This document shows, one piece after another, positions 11,073 through 22,022 of a DNA stretch of 64,000 nucleotides (positions within the stretch are counted from its first letter, which is position 1; each line of letters begins with the position of its first letter). The DNA comes from Oxyruncus cristatus. Taxonomy: Eukaryota > Chordata > Aves > Passeriformes > Cotingidae. The DNA lies in contig VXAY01002874.1 of NCBI GenBank assembly GCA_013399855.1, positions 335,617-399,616 of the forward strand. Direction: 5' to 3'. Position numbers and translations under genes: made by a program. Below the pieces are notes generated by a model. It worked only from the letters and a program-made list of their open reading frames with translations. It was not told where the DNA came from and did no database searches.

Positions 11073-13802
11073 GCATGACATTCTATTGGTCTAAAAAATA
11101 CAGAACAGTTGGGATTGGATTCCACCAATTAGTGTGATGCTAATCAGAAATCCTTTTAAGGTTTTAGAATTTTTCTGGAACATCGTAAGCTGTGCATTAG
11201 GAAGGTGACTTTTTTGGGTTTAGATATAACTAATCTCTGTGTTTTCAAAGAAGCTCAAGAATGTCGAAGTTACAAAGTCCCAAAAGAAAACTGTGTGAAG
11301 TTTCTAAACTGGTGTTGGCAGACTTATGAAATGGGTATTTTCTATACAAAAATAGTTGCTGAAAATCAGTGGTTTTACTTAAAGGGCAGTGAGAGGCAAA
11401 ATCATGCCATGCCACCACACTGATGCAGCCCAGGACCCTGTGACTACAAAATCATCATAGCTCCCCATCACTACTGTGGCTGCCTCATGAAGTGAATTAG
11501 TAATCTTTATTCTCTCTTGCTCTTCCATATAAGGCTTTTTAAAACTATGAGGTAGTATAAGTACTTAGATGTCTAATTTGTTGGTTTCAAAAGAGCTGGA
11601 CACATCAGACAACTGAAAAATCCATTTCCTCTTGTTAGTAAAAAAAGGTGCTGACACTGCCAGAGGACCAACATAGCCTTTCTTCCAGTAGCTTCGGAAC
11701 AGCTTAGTAACTATTTGTTTTTCCTCTATCCTTTATGATTTTGTGCTTTATACTGTGTTTTCTTGTTATCTGTAATGATGTAGGATATGGTGATGCTATC
11801 CCAACGTTCCACGTTTTCCTGAGAAATTTATCTTCTAATTAAACTGTTAGGATTCTGTTCATGACACATTACACTCTTTTTCAGCACTGCCAGTGAAAAG
11901 TATCCAGAAAAGTCTTGAAGAGATTTAGGGAGCTTCATGGCTTTTAAAGAATTCACCTTGTCATCGTGATGAATGCACTGATTTCCATTCTGCTGCCTTC
12001 CATGACCATCCATGTCACCTCTGCTCTTTTTCTCTTGTGGTTAAACTTGGAAAATAGGCAGTCATCTGTAGTCATGGGTTGTTGTTGACAGGGAATGAAA
12101 AGATGCAATGAAGTCCTGAGTCTCTGTAGGCTAATAAAGCTGTACTCGTACCAGCCTGACACAACACTAATTTGCTTGTAAATGTCACAGATAAATAAAA
12201 AGGCAAAGGCCTCTTAGCAAAGATTATTGACAGATTTCAGATACGCACCAGATTTCAAAAGCAAAAGGACAGGTGCCACTGTGATCTAAGGAAAACACAT
12301 AGTTACTTCATTTTACTTTACACAGATATTAATGTGGGTGTAATTAACAGTGGATGAATTTTCTTCACTTTTAGTGGATATCAAGAACAGGGTTCTTGTT
12401 CTGTGCTAATGAATTCTTTCCAGAAGCAGGACAGAATCTGCCGACTTTCGTATCCAGAGGTTGTAGAGCAGGTTTTACCACCCTTTTCCAGAGCTGTGTT
12501 GTACATTCCCCTGGATAGGCAGTATTCCTGGCTGCAAAATTGTAACACATCTCTTTTACTTTCTCTGGTCCTACTTGTGGAGTAAATTAGTTCACTGAGT
12601 TAATATGGAAGGTTCTAGTCCTCTATGAAACTGCTATGTAAACCTATGAGGGATGCTGAGAGCCTCCCCTCAACATTAGTTAGTGATGCCCATAGAAGAG
12701 AAGCTTACCATTTGATTCTTTCCCTTTGTAAAATAAATTTTAAAAAATTCTGCTGATTTCAGTAATCCCAGGTCAATCTAGACTGTAGTGGAGAGGTGAA
12801 GAGAAGGAAGACTATTCCTGGAATTTGGAGGCAGACTACCCCAGTTCAACTCCATGTGCTTTTCATGTAGTCTCATTCTAACTGTTTTTAAAATGGTGGC
12901 CCCTTTTTTTCCTTTGATCATTCTCAAGCCATGATTGTAACAATTTCTCATAAAGTAGCAAGTGATTGCATGTGGTGGATATTTTATAGCTGCTTTATTT
13001 GACGTGTCTACAATGTATGGTCAATCTGCTGAAGACAATTACGGGTATCAGAGGGAATCTCTTGTCTACTGCTAACATGGTCTAATAAATGTTCCTGTCA
13101 AAAGTATCAGCAATATCAGATACAGCAGGCAGCATGCAACCACTTCTGCACTGTGTTTCTATTGCATGGTGCTCCTACAGTATGTGGGGCAAAATCGTGC
13201 ACAACAGTGTGAAGCATTTGGAAGTCAACAGGATTGCATAGGATATGAAACAGTAGAAATATGATTTCTTCATCTTTGAACATGAATAGCATTTGTATAT
13301 GTCACACTTTATTGATGTATTTTTATTGTATTTTTATATCCAGGTAATCCCAAGGTGAAGTCAGAAAATTAGGTTTCAAAGTCCTTTTGTGCTATTAAAT
13401 TCGGACAGATTTGTTTAGCTTTTGCATAAGAAGGAATGTTTTATGGGTTGTTTTGTTTTATGTTTAAAAGGACTGATCAGTGGTTCACAGAAATACAAAT
13501 CCAATTGCACCTCAAGTTGTATGGAAAATCATTGGCTTCATTATGGTTAATGTAAGATAGTTCTAGATTTAATTTGATTTTTGAGAGAAATTTGATTTTT
13601 TGAGAGAAAGGCCCTTTCAGCAAGTAGCATTGAAGATTTCAGAAAGTATCTTTAGGTTAAAAAAGATGTTTTTGTTCAGAGAGTGAATGAACATAAAACT
13701 CTGTGGTCAGCTCTGTGTCAACTATGAGAACTGGGCATTAAAGCAGGCATGCATGCAATGGTGCAAAAAACCCTATTTTTAGAGGGCTTGAAAGTCAAAT
13801 GT
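11073..13802. other. AT-rich non-coding sequence
   Basis: No gene, RNA or repeat recognised. A tandem near-duplication of an 18-bp unit (atttgatttttgagagaa) occurs at about 13,572-13,608, just upstream of the LTR insertion. Short open frames (60-72 codons) have no supporting features. Confidence 0.45.
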
Positions 13803-13807
13803 CCATC

Positions 13808-14990
13808 TGTCATGGGTTTACCAGCCCCAAACCGCCCCCTCCCCTCCCCAGGGTTGAAAAATAGTTAATTCCAGGTAGATCGAGCAAAGCCAGTCACAAG
13901 TTTTAGTAACGCCTCTGCAAATGACATATTTAAGAAAACGGAAAAGAAGCCTGTGGCGCAGAAGAAATTCCAGCCCAGAGGAGAGCGGAGGAGAACAAGA
14001 GAGAGTAATGTAGCCTCCAAGGTCAGTGTTTCTGGAGGGGGAAGGAGAGGCTGGGGGGGCCCCCTCTCCCCCTCCAGCAGAGGAAAAGGCTTAAAAACCA
14101 AAACCCCTGCTCCCTGTGGAAGATTATTTGAAGTGAGGAGACCCTCCTGCAGCTCATGAAGGAGCCTCTGGCAGAGCAGAGGAGTGCACAGAGGAAGCTG
14201 TAACTCCATGGAAGGCCTAAGATGAAACAGAGTCTTGCTTGAGACCTGTGGTCCTTGGAGAGAGAAACCTACACTGGAGCAAGTGTCCCGGGTAGGACAC
14301 GTGATCCCTGTGAGGGATTTATGCTGGTGTAATTTATTTGTGACCCCAAAGGACAGCAGATTATGGAAGAACTGTTGTCCAAGGGTAGACTCACATTGGA
14401 GAAGCTCATCCAAGGCTGTCTCCCGTGAGAAGGAACCCCACAAGAAACAGGGGATGGACTCGATGCCATTATCCCCTGTAACAGTGCTGAAGACCATGGT
14501 GCAGCAAGTTGTCCCCTTGCAGTCCATGGAGGACCTCACAGGGCCTGAGTACCCCCCAGCCTCTGGTCCTGGCCCAGCAGGGAGGAGCAGGGCCAGTCCT
14601 GAGGTCGACGTGCAGCAGAGAGAAAGAGAGAGAGAGATTTCCAGCTACGGCCGATCGGAGCTGTCGCCCTAGAGATAATAGAAGAAAATTTTCAAGTGCT
14701 GCAAATTTGATTTAGATGAACTGTAAACCCTGAAAGTAGAGAAGAGATTTTCTCCTCCTGGATTGATACAGGGAGGAGAGATAATTTTGTAACTACATAA
14801 CATTTTCTTCATAATTTTACCTAGTTAGAATTGTTGTATATATTATTCTTTAGTTTTTATCCTGCTAGTAATAAATTTAATATTATTCCCCCACGTCAAG
14901 ACTCTTTTCTCTGCATAAAACTTCTCTCATCTTATAGCAATTGTGTCAAATTTTTTGGAAAAAAAATCAGTCCAGAGTAAACCCATGACA
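13808..14990 (+). mobile_element. Solo LTR of an endogenous retrovirus (ERVL-like)
   Basis: The element starts TGTCATGGGTTTAC and ends with its exact reverse complement, giving 14-bp terminal inverted repeats with the canonical TG...CA ends. It is flanked by a perfect 5-bp target-site duplication (ccatc at 13,803-13,807 and 14,991-14,995). It is 1,183 bp long and GC-rich for most of its length, with an AATAAA at 14,870-14,875 near the 3' end that fits the R-region polyadenylation signal and sets plus orientation. A 5-bp duplication is typical of ERVL (class III). The segment around 14,490-14,545 ('aagaccatggtgcagcaag', then 'gcagtccatggagg') resembles avian ERVL-type LTRs. No gag, pol or env and no second LTR is present, so it is a recombination-derived solo LTR. 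Perfect termini suggest a fairly young insertion. Confidence 0.85.
14870..14875 (+). promoter_or_regulatory. LTR polyadenylation signal AATAAA
   Basis: A canonical hexamer about 115 bp before the LTR end, in the position expected for retroviral transcript 3'-end formation. It could terminate or polyadenylate host transcripts reading in plus orientation. Confidence 0.5.
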
Positions 14991-14995
14991 CCATC

Positions 14996-16976
14996 ATGAT
15001 CTCCAGGCATCACTGGATGATGTGCTTATGTGCTTGAAAGCATTCAGCATGCTCATGGCAGTTCTGCATAGACAGTGTGCAGGTTAGTTGTGAGACAACT
15101 GTGTGTCTATGTGTGTGTGTGTTCATGAAATGCTGAAAAGAAGTGAGAGGCAGAACACACTCTGTTACAGCTGCTGTTACAGCTTGTTACATTTATCCAG
15201 AAAGGAAAATTTAAAACTTTTAGGAAGATTTACCACCATTGTTCTTAAGGCACCTGATTCTAACACCGTGGAGTATTACAAATTGTTAATATTCTCTGAG
15301 GCCAAAGGACATAAGTGTTTATGAAGAAAGCAGTGAGAGGGGAAAAGAGAGAATGTTTAGAAACATGAGGACATGCTTTAGAAGTCTTTTTTTTTTCCCT
15401 GGTTTTGTGTGACTGCAGATACATAGCAAAACATGGATACTTGTCTCAAGATAAGCACCAAGGACTTTTTTCTCAAGTGTTTACTCCAGTTGGTCCTCAG
15501 AATTCTTTCAATAGGGCAGAACAAGAAACTTTTACAATTGAGAATGCATCAGTCCCTTTCACCTATATATCTGAGAGCCTCAGTGACTGACAGTGAGAAT
15601 GAGGGAAATGTGTGAAGATGCGTGGACATTTTAAATACGAAACAAAAATGAAATAACATGGAATTGGGTGTTTGTGGTTATCCTTAGTGCATTATTCTCA
15701 TATTTATGACTTACTAATATAGACAGTTAAAACAATATTAAAAACACGAGCCATAAGTCAAAGGCTTGAAGCTTGTCCTCTGTACTGGATTGCCTTGTTA
15801 AGTACAGCTGAAAATAATGCTGTAGCTATTCCATCCATTGACATAAACATTTTGTGTACACACACACACACACGTGGACACACATATGTGAATGTATTAT
15901 TAACTATGAAATCATTACAGAGCAGCAGCCCTTCTCATCAGCTGTCCTAAGTGTGCCTTGCAAAGATGATTAATGCCACAGAGTGAGATTTTAACATTTG
16001 CCTGGTTTTGTGTGTTGTAGAAAATAAATAAATAAAAAAAAACCAGGTTATGTTCTCTGGTTTGGAGGCTAATTAAGACTGTGTGCCTTGCATCCCTGGT
16101 TAAATTCTTTTATGCTTAATCTGAAAACAGTTAAATAGGGAAGATGGAGGACCAGTATTTAAGCAATTGTCTTGGCACTGTTTTATTTTCTAGTGTTGGT
16201 GTAAAGAACGTGAGGAGGGAGCATCCCTGAGAAAGAGAAGATCAAATGTGAATTTATAGGCAGGGAGTTCTACTGTGCTCCAGGGGCCAAAATAGTCCAA
16301 ATAGTTTATTCTATTTCAGACAGCCTTGCAGCTTCCTCAAAAGTTTCTGTGCTGAGGTCTCTGGTATTATCCGAGTAATCTATATTCCTGCTCTGCTACC
16401 TCTCCTGCTTGATTTTCTCCAGTACAGCTTCTCCAGGCTTTTGAGGTAGATATATATGTAACAACTTTGTAAGAAATAGCTTTCCTATAGCCACTGAAGG
16501 GCTTTCTGTAAATGATTATAAAGTGCACCAGTGGGGAAAGGCTTTTTCAAGAGCAGACTGAAGAGTCATTGGAAATACTGAAAGGTAGGGAACATAAACC
16601 AAGAGCCAAAAGACAGAAAATCTGCAGAAAGAACTAACATCCCTTACCAAAGGGATTAGATCCTCAGCAACAATAATAGGAATTGAGCATCCAAATCCCT
16701 GACATTGCTGTGCAAATCTCAGTCACAGAGGATATACAAGCCCCTAGGGAATGCTAAGCAAGACACTAGGATATACCATTTCTCCTAATAAGACTGTAGC
16801 AGATGGTTTATCCTGAAGTGAGGCAGAAAGATTCCAGTTCTTGGAATGTCTGACCTATACAGAAACTTCAACACTTCTAGCTTTCTGTATTTTCATCATG
16901 CAAAAATCACCAGTCCCAGATTTTTTAAAAGAGATGCTGTCGTGTAGTTAGTTTCTTTTTTATGCATTAAATTTAA
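14996..16976. other. Non-coding sequence with microsatellite
   Basis: No gene recognised. It contains a short GT-rich tract at about 15,099-15,122 and the (CA)n at 15,858-15,873. A pyrimidine tract ending in CAG at about 15,387-15,418 precedes a 55-codon frame. Because a second frame is open over the same bases, this was not called an exon. Confidence 0.45.
15858..15873. repeat. (CA)n microsatellite
   Basis: Eight uninterrupted AC units, followed by interrupted CA-type sequence. Confidence 0.9.
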
Positions 16977-16991
16977 ACCTTACAGGTACAT
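16977..16991. repeat. Target-site duplication, left copy
   Basis: accttacaggtacat, identical over 15 bp to 18,433-18,447. The pair brackets the minus-strand LINE and marks its 3' junction. Confidence 0.9.
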
Positions 16992-18432
16992 CATGGCTGG
17001 GCTTTGCGAACAAAGATTTGGGAAGGGCTCTACCCACGTTTGTTGCAAGCGCGTTGGTGGCTAAAAAGGCCAATACGAGATAGGCATGTCCGGTTGCAAA
17101 AGGCACAGCAGAAAGACTCCTTAGATGGTATATTCTGCAAGGCACGATTCTTTCTGCGTTGTCTTTTCTCCCCAAGGGTGATCCTGCGTGCTTTCCCAAA
17201 AGCATCAGCAGCGTTGTAGATGGAGTGTCTCCAGGACTGCCGATTGGAGGCCAGAGTAGACCAGTTGTGGTGGTCAATATGGCCAAGGCTGAGATGTTGT
17301 TTCAGGGAGTCCTTGTATCTTTTCTTCGGGGCTCCTCTCTTGCGGCAGCCGGTGGCAAGTTCCCCATAAAGCAGGATCTTAGGGAGGCGGTGGTCCTTCA
17401 TCCTGGAGACATGCCCTGCCCAACGCAGCTGTGTTCTCAGTAACACGACCTCAATGCTTGTGACTGCTGCTTGTTCCAGAACAGATGTATTGGTCACATA
17501 ATCTGACCAGTGGATGTTAAGGATTGTACGGAGGCAGCGTTGATGGAAGCGTTCTAGGAGACGCAGGTGGTGGCGGTAGATGACCCATGATTCAGAGCCG
17601 TATAAGAGAGTAGACAGCACTATGGCTCTGTAAACACTGATCTTTGTGCTTTTCTTCAGGTGTTTATTTCGCCAGACTCTTTTATGGAGCTTTCCAAAAG
17701 CACTGTATGCCTTTGCTAACCTGTTGTCTATCTCCCCGTCAATCTTACCATCCGAGGAGATGAGGCTGCCCAGGTAATTAAACTGCTGCACTGATTTGAG
17801 TTCTGTTTGGCCAATGGTGATGTGGGGATGATGGGGGACTTCCTGAGGTGCAGGTTGATGGAGAATTTCTGTCTTCTTTAGACTGACTTCCAGCCCAAAG
17901 AGCTCAGCAGCGTCTGCAAAGCAGGATGTTAAACGCTGCAGGGCTGCTTCTGAGTGGGCAACAAGGGCGGCGTCATCAGCATAAAGCAGCTCCCGGACAA
18001 GATGGTTTAAGGTCTTGGTGTGGGCCTTCAGTCGCCTTAGGTTGAACAGGCTTCCATCAGTACGATATCGGATGTAGATACCGTCCTGATCACCGAGGTC
18101 TGCCGTGGCCCTTTGGAGCATCATGCTGAAAAAGACTGTGAATAGGGTAGGAGCGAGAACACAGCCTTGTTTCACACCATTCTTTATTAGAAAGGGCTCA
18201 GAAAGTGTGTTGCCATATCTGACTTGGCCGTGCTGATCCTCGTGGAGTGAGATGATCATTTTAAGGAACTTGGGGGGACAACCTAAACGTTCCAAAATCT
18301 GCCACAGACCTTTTCTGCTCAAAGTATCGAAAGCCTTGGTGAGGTCGACAAAGGTTACATAAAGACCTTTATTCTGTTCCCTACACTTCTCTTGCAGTTG
18401 TCTGAGAACAAACACCACGTCTGTGGTACTCC
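16992..18432 (-). mobile_element. 5'-truncated non-CR1 LINE, RTE-like
   Basis: A 1,441-bp insertion bounded by a perfect 15-bp target-site duplication. Reading on the minus strand, it starts inside the reverse-transcriptase domain, so the endonuclease and the first RT fingers are missing. It runs to the ORF stop at 17,030 and ends after a very short 3' UTR of about 38 bp. The 3' end lacks a long poly-A. It closes in 'gccatg', which joins the duplication as ATGATG, perhaps a relic of a short simple-repeat tail. Long target-site duplications, 5' truncation, a minimal 3' UTR and a simple-repeat tail fit RTE-type LINEs. CR1, the usual bird LINE, ends in an octamer repeat and is clearly different. 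The interior is GC-richer than the flanks. Exact clade (RTE, Proto2 or a relative, possibly AviRTE) cannot be fixed without a search. Confidence 0.85.
17002..17015 (-). other. 3'-UTR hairpin with UUCG loop
   Basis: In the element's sense RNA, CUUUG and CAAAG pair around a UUCG tetraloop, 15 nt downstream of the ORF stop and about 10 nt before the element's 3' end. A structured 3' end is commonly used by LINE reverse transcriptases to recognise their own RNA. Its role here is inferred from position. Confidence 0.55.
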
Positions 18433-18517
18433 ACCTTACAGGTACATATGCAAAGTTAAAGCATATGTACAGGTAATGGAAAGTTGCAACCTGCCTTTGC
18501 CTTTTGTGCTTGTCCAT
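17030..18517 (-). CDS. LINE reverse transcriptase with C2HC finger, 5'-truncated
   Basis: A 495-codon frame without a stop. The first 28 codons, including the only upstream Met, come from flanking DNA and the target-site duplication; the element contributes from about residue 29 (STTDVVFVLRQLQEK) onward. RT motifs are in order: motif A VDLTKAFD (57-64), motif B GVKQGCVLAPTLF (114-126), catalytic motif C YADDAALVA (179-187), motif D GLEVSLKKTE (208-217) and motif E FNYLGSLIS (246-254). A C-terminal domain with LLYGSESWVIYRHHLRLLE (304-322) and LRWAGHVSRM follows. A C2HC finger closes the protein: C471-X2-C474-X12-H487-X3-C491. The reaction is target-primed copying of element RNA into DNA. The two metal-binding aspartates of YADD and the motif A aspartate are present, but the missing endonuclease and N-terminal RT part make the product unlikely to be active alone. 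No promoter is visible. The intact frame argues for a recent insertion. Confidence 0.85.
   Translation of the reverse strand: MDKHKRQRQVATFHYLYICFNFAYVPVRWSTTDVVFVLRQLQEKCREQNKGLYVTFVDLTKAFDTLSRKGLWQILERLGCPPKFLKMIISLHEDQHGQVRYGNTLSEPFLIKNGVKQGCVLAPTLFTVFFSMMLQRATADLGDQDGIYIRYRTDGSLFNLRRLKAHTKTLNHLVRELLYADDAALVAHSEAALQRLTSCFADAAELFGLEVSLKKTEILHQPAPQEVPHHPHITIGQTELKSVQQFNYLGSLISSDGKIDGEIDNRLAKAYSAFGKLHKRVWRNKHLKKSTKISVYRAIVLSTLLYGSESWVIYRHHLRLLERFHQRCLRTILNIHWSDYVTNTSVLEQAAVTSIEVVLLRTQLRWAGHVSRMKDHRLPKILLYGELATGCRKRGAPKKRYKDSLKQHLSLGHIDHHNWSTLASNRQSWRHSIYNAADAFGKARRITLGEKRQRRKNRALQNIPSKESFCCAFCNRTCLSRIGLFSHQRACNKRG
18433..18447. repeat. Target-site duplication, right copy
   Basis: Identical over 15 bp to 16,977-16,991. 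It marks the 5' (truncated) junction of the minus-strand LINE; the next base on each side differs between the two copies. Confidence 0.9.
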
Positions 18518-19120
18518 TTGTAGCTACACATGTATACAAGCTAGTGAATATTCTAGATGAAAACATAGCCTCTTTTACAAATTTGGTTTATTATTCCTAT
18601 TGAATTATTACATACCATACAAAAATATTTGCAAATTTGTTACTGGTTACAAAGACTATGTTGTTATATGCTTGAGAAGGATTCCAATTAAATCTTTCAG
18701 AGCCCCAATTCTGTAGCGCAAAGGGAGTGATATGACATTGGGTAGAAGTGTAGAAACTGTCTTTGTGCAATGCAATGCAGTATCACAGCTATATCTTGAA
18801 CAGAAAGTCTAACTGCATTCAAACTAGCACATGAAAACTGATTATATTTTACACCATTACTGAGTTGAGAACACTGATGCAAAGACAGGTGCCATCGCTT
18901 CAGTAGTTCAGATTGGTTGCTTTTTGTATAAAAACATTTTACACTTGGCATAATTAAAGCACAATAATTTAAGGATAAGCTATATTTAAAATAGGTTGGT
19001 TCTCAGCTGGATAACTCCACATAGTTTTCTCTGACTTTACATATTGGTCAAGAGCCAGAACCTCTACATCTAATGAGTGAAAGATGCGTCTTAGAAATCC
19101 TCTTGATAAATGAAAATTGG

Positions 19121-19136
19121 AAAAAAAAAAAAAAAA
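19121..19136. repeat. Poly-A run
   Basis: Sixteen consecutive A bases. No retrocopy was recognised upstream and no target-site duplication was found. Confidence 0.95.
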
Positions 19137-21984
19137 GGTAAAGATTATTTACACTTCTCCGGGCAGATGGATCAAACTGAGAAAATTTATTAAAAAAAAC
19201 AAAACAGACAGACACACTAAAAAAAAAAACAGTGGGGAGAAAAGATATTTTCAAAGTCAGTTTCTAGTTACTTTGAGTTTCTCTGAAAACTTGAGCAAAG
19301 AGCAACAAGCTCAAGGACTTAAAGAGCAAATGTAGGGGAAATTCTTGTGTCCAAGCTATGAAGAGGTCCCTCATTTCACTTAAACTAACTAAAACAAAAA
19401 CAAGCATTTTTTTTAAAACTTTCTTTTTTTCCATTAAGAAGTTCTTATGATTATAATAAAACTGTATTTCATCCCTAAAATTATAAGGTAGTTTTCCTCG
19501 AAACCTCAAGGAGGGAAAATTTTCCTATAGAAGAACTTACAAAAGTAATAACTAAAAAATAGGTACGTGACACATTCAGTGTAAGGTCTAGCCTGATTCT
19601 ACTGTCTGCAATAACATTGCTCTTTATAGTAAAGACAGAAGGGGATTCTTGCCATCATGTCAATCCTGTAACTAGCAGCACTTGATTTAATCTGAACCCT
19701 TCTAGATTCATGTGATTCGAGGTATGATGATCTGGTTATTGCTATTTTAAAATGTTCTGATTCTTCCACACTATCCTAAACAGAAATAATCCACACCTCT
19801 TCCCCTGCCTGAATATCCTTTCACTTGATACTGTGGTATATGATATAAAGTGTATGTTAGAAGATTCATGAAAGAGAATTGTTATTACATAATCTCAGCT
19901 TTGCCTCCAGCTGGGAACCAGTGAACAAATACTTTAGTTCATGGGACAACTTTTGCTTTCATCTGTTAAATGCCTTGCTGAATCACAGATGTTTTAATCT
20001 AGACACAGTGTTCATAAAGCAGTCAAATTTAAAGTCACTAAAAATGATTTTTGGATCCTTTGTTTGAGTTATGGCATTGACAACTAGATGAACAGGAACA
20101 GAGTAGGCTTCCGGTGTGTAGTAAAACCACTGAAAAACAATGCTGCTGTGAGAGAAATGGTTTCCTGAGTAGAATTTAGTTGGTTTTCCTCCTACAGTCT
20201 TCTAAAGCCTTCAGAAAGTATAGTCTTCTAAAGCAGAGGATTTACGCCACACACAAAGTCACTACATTTGCAGCTTGTTTTACAGAATTTCTCTTTATAA
20301 TCATCAGGCTTTGGAAGTTAAATGATTTGAAGTCATTTTGTGTAAAGTAGTTGTTAGTGTAGTGACCATGCTTTTAATATGATCACTTTGATGTGCACAG
20401 TAAATAATCACGTCTTAAGCTACACTATTTCTTTCTAAATACCTCCAAATAGTATCCATATATTTTTGTATGCACAGCTACTAAACCCCTTCAAGTACAT
20501 TTTTGCATTATGACGAGCGGATTGATTGTAAAGAAGCATTTTGACATGGAAAAACAGGTACAATAGAACAATTATCATACCTCTAGCTAAAGTTCATATT
20601 TTTTAGACTAGACTCTTTTTCCCATTGCTCCTTTCAGAAACACACATTTTAAAAAATTGGTTTCTTTTGATTTATTTGTTATTTTATTCCAAATGCTTCT
20701 CATCTGCCATCTAGTAAAGGTCATAGAAATATTAATGTACTCCTAAAGCAAGAGGACCAAAAAGCTTTGCTTTCAACACAGCTTAGAGTATGGGGATGCA
20801 AATTGCAAAAAATCAGTGGCCTGTATCTTCTCACAGAATTATTTAGTAATGAATATACCAAGTGAAAGAGAAATGTCTGTTGGGTAAACAATACACATAA
20901 ACAACTTCATGGTAGGAAAATAATATGATATAAGAGTCTGTGGTGATCCTAGCCTGAAATCTTGAAAATGACTGGAGAAAATAAGGTACTTACAGAGTAG
21001 CTGGATACAAAAAGCATTCAATAACTAGCAATTTTGTTTGGTTTTGTTTTGCTATAGATGACAGCATTTTTTATTTGATAAAGTGCAATTAAAAACAGAA
21101 AAACATTATGACCAAGTAGAGAATTTGTATCGCTTTCAGAAATTGACAGATAAAGTATGATTTCCTTGGAGAATTCTGGCAAACCAGAGAAGATAACAAA
21201 GTTTGAGTGGGATGTTCCCCTCCACAGGTGTCTAAAATCAGCTTGTTTCGGGTATCAGCATCTCTCAGTTCTTTCTGTCTTTTCTGTTCCCCCAGCAATG
21301 CAGAGAACTTGAGAGGCTTGACTTACTCTTTAGAATATGTTTTCCCTAGTGTTCAGTAATACAAAACAGCCCTGCAAAGTATGTATCAAGCCATCCCAGA
21401 GGACATTGTTCCCAAAATACTGACCTGTCATGTGCTGAGGCAGGATGTCTGCTTATCACCTCATCCATGGTCCATTTTTACTTAGAATGTACAATTGCTG
21501 GCTTTGTAGTAAGGAGTGAGGACACACCTTCACTTGCAAATACCATTGTGTGACATTTTATGATGGTAAAAAGTCAAGACTGTGCCTCATATCTTCTCTG
21601 AAAAACATCAGGTCTGAGGTCAGCCTTAGAAAATGTGGCAGTAAAGGCTGAGAAGGGAAATAAGTCCCCAAATCATCCCGCATTTACAAAATTTGAATTC
21701 CATTGGGGGCTTCTCAGAGAAATAGGAATCAAGCCTAAGTGTATGCTTACGGGACCAGACAAAGCCATTGCAACTGCTCTGTGCTCATTACTTAGTCTAG
21801 TAATGAGCGTAGTAAGTTTATGACATGTAGCCCTGAAAGTCAAAGGCCTTTAGGCATCCATGTTTCACTGACTGGTGGTTTTGTTTGCCTGCAAGAGCAA
21901 CTTTGGAGCATCACTAATTCAGCAGCTACGTAATATTTGAGGATCAAAAGTGGTTCTCCTGCTTATACTGCAAGCCTCTGACAA

Positions 21985-22022
21985 TATATATCTATCTTAG
22001 ATAGATAGAGAGATAGATAGAA
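21985..22022. repeat. (GATA)n microsatellite with inverted TATC arm
   Basis: TATCTATC runs directly into GATAGATAGAGAGATAGATAG, so a short TATC stretch faces the GATA stretch and can form a small hairpin. Confidence 0.85.

Noticed and set aside
14235..14715. Plus-strand frames of 145 and 68 codons inside the 13.8-kb LTR
   Set aside because: They overlap each other and an antisense frame inside a GC-rich LTR. No retroviral domain is visible.
15387..15590. Pyrimidine tract plus CAG followed by an open frame, resembling an exon
   Set aside because: Two different frames are open over the same bases and there is no convincing donor or recognisable peptide.
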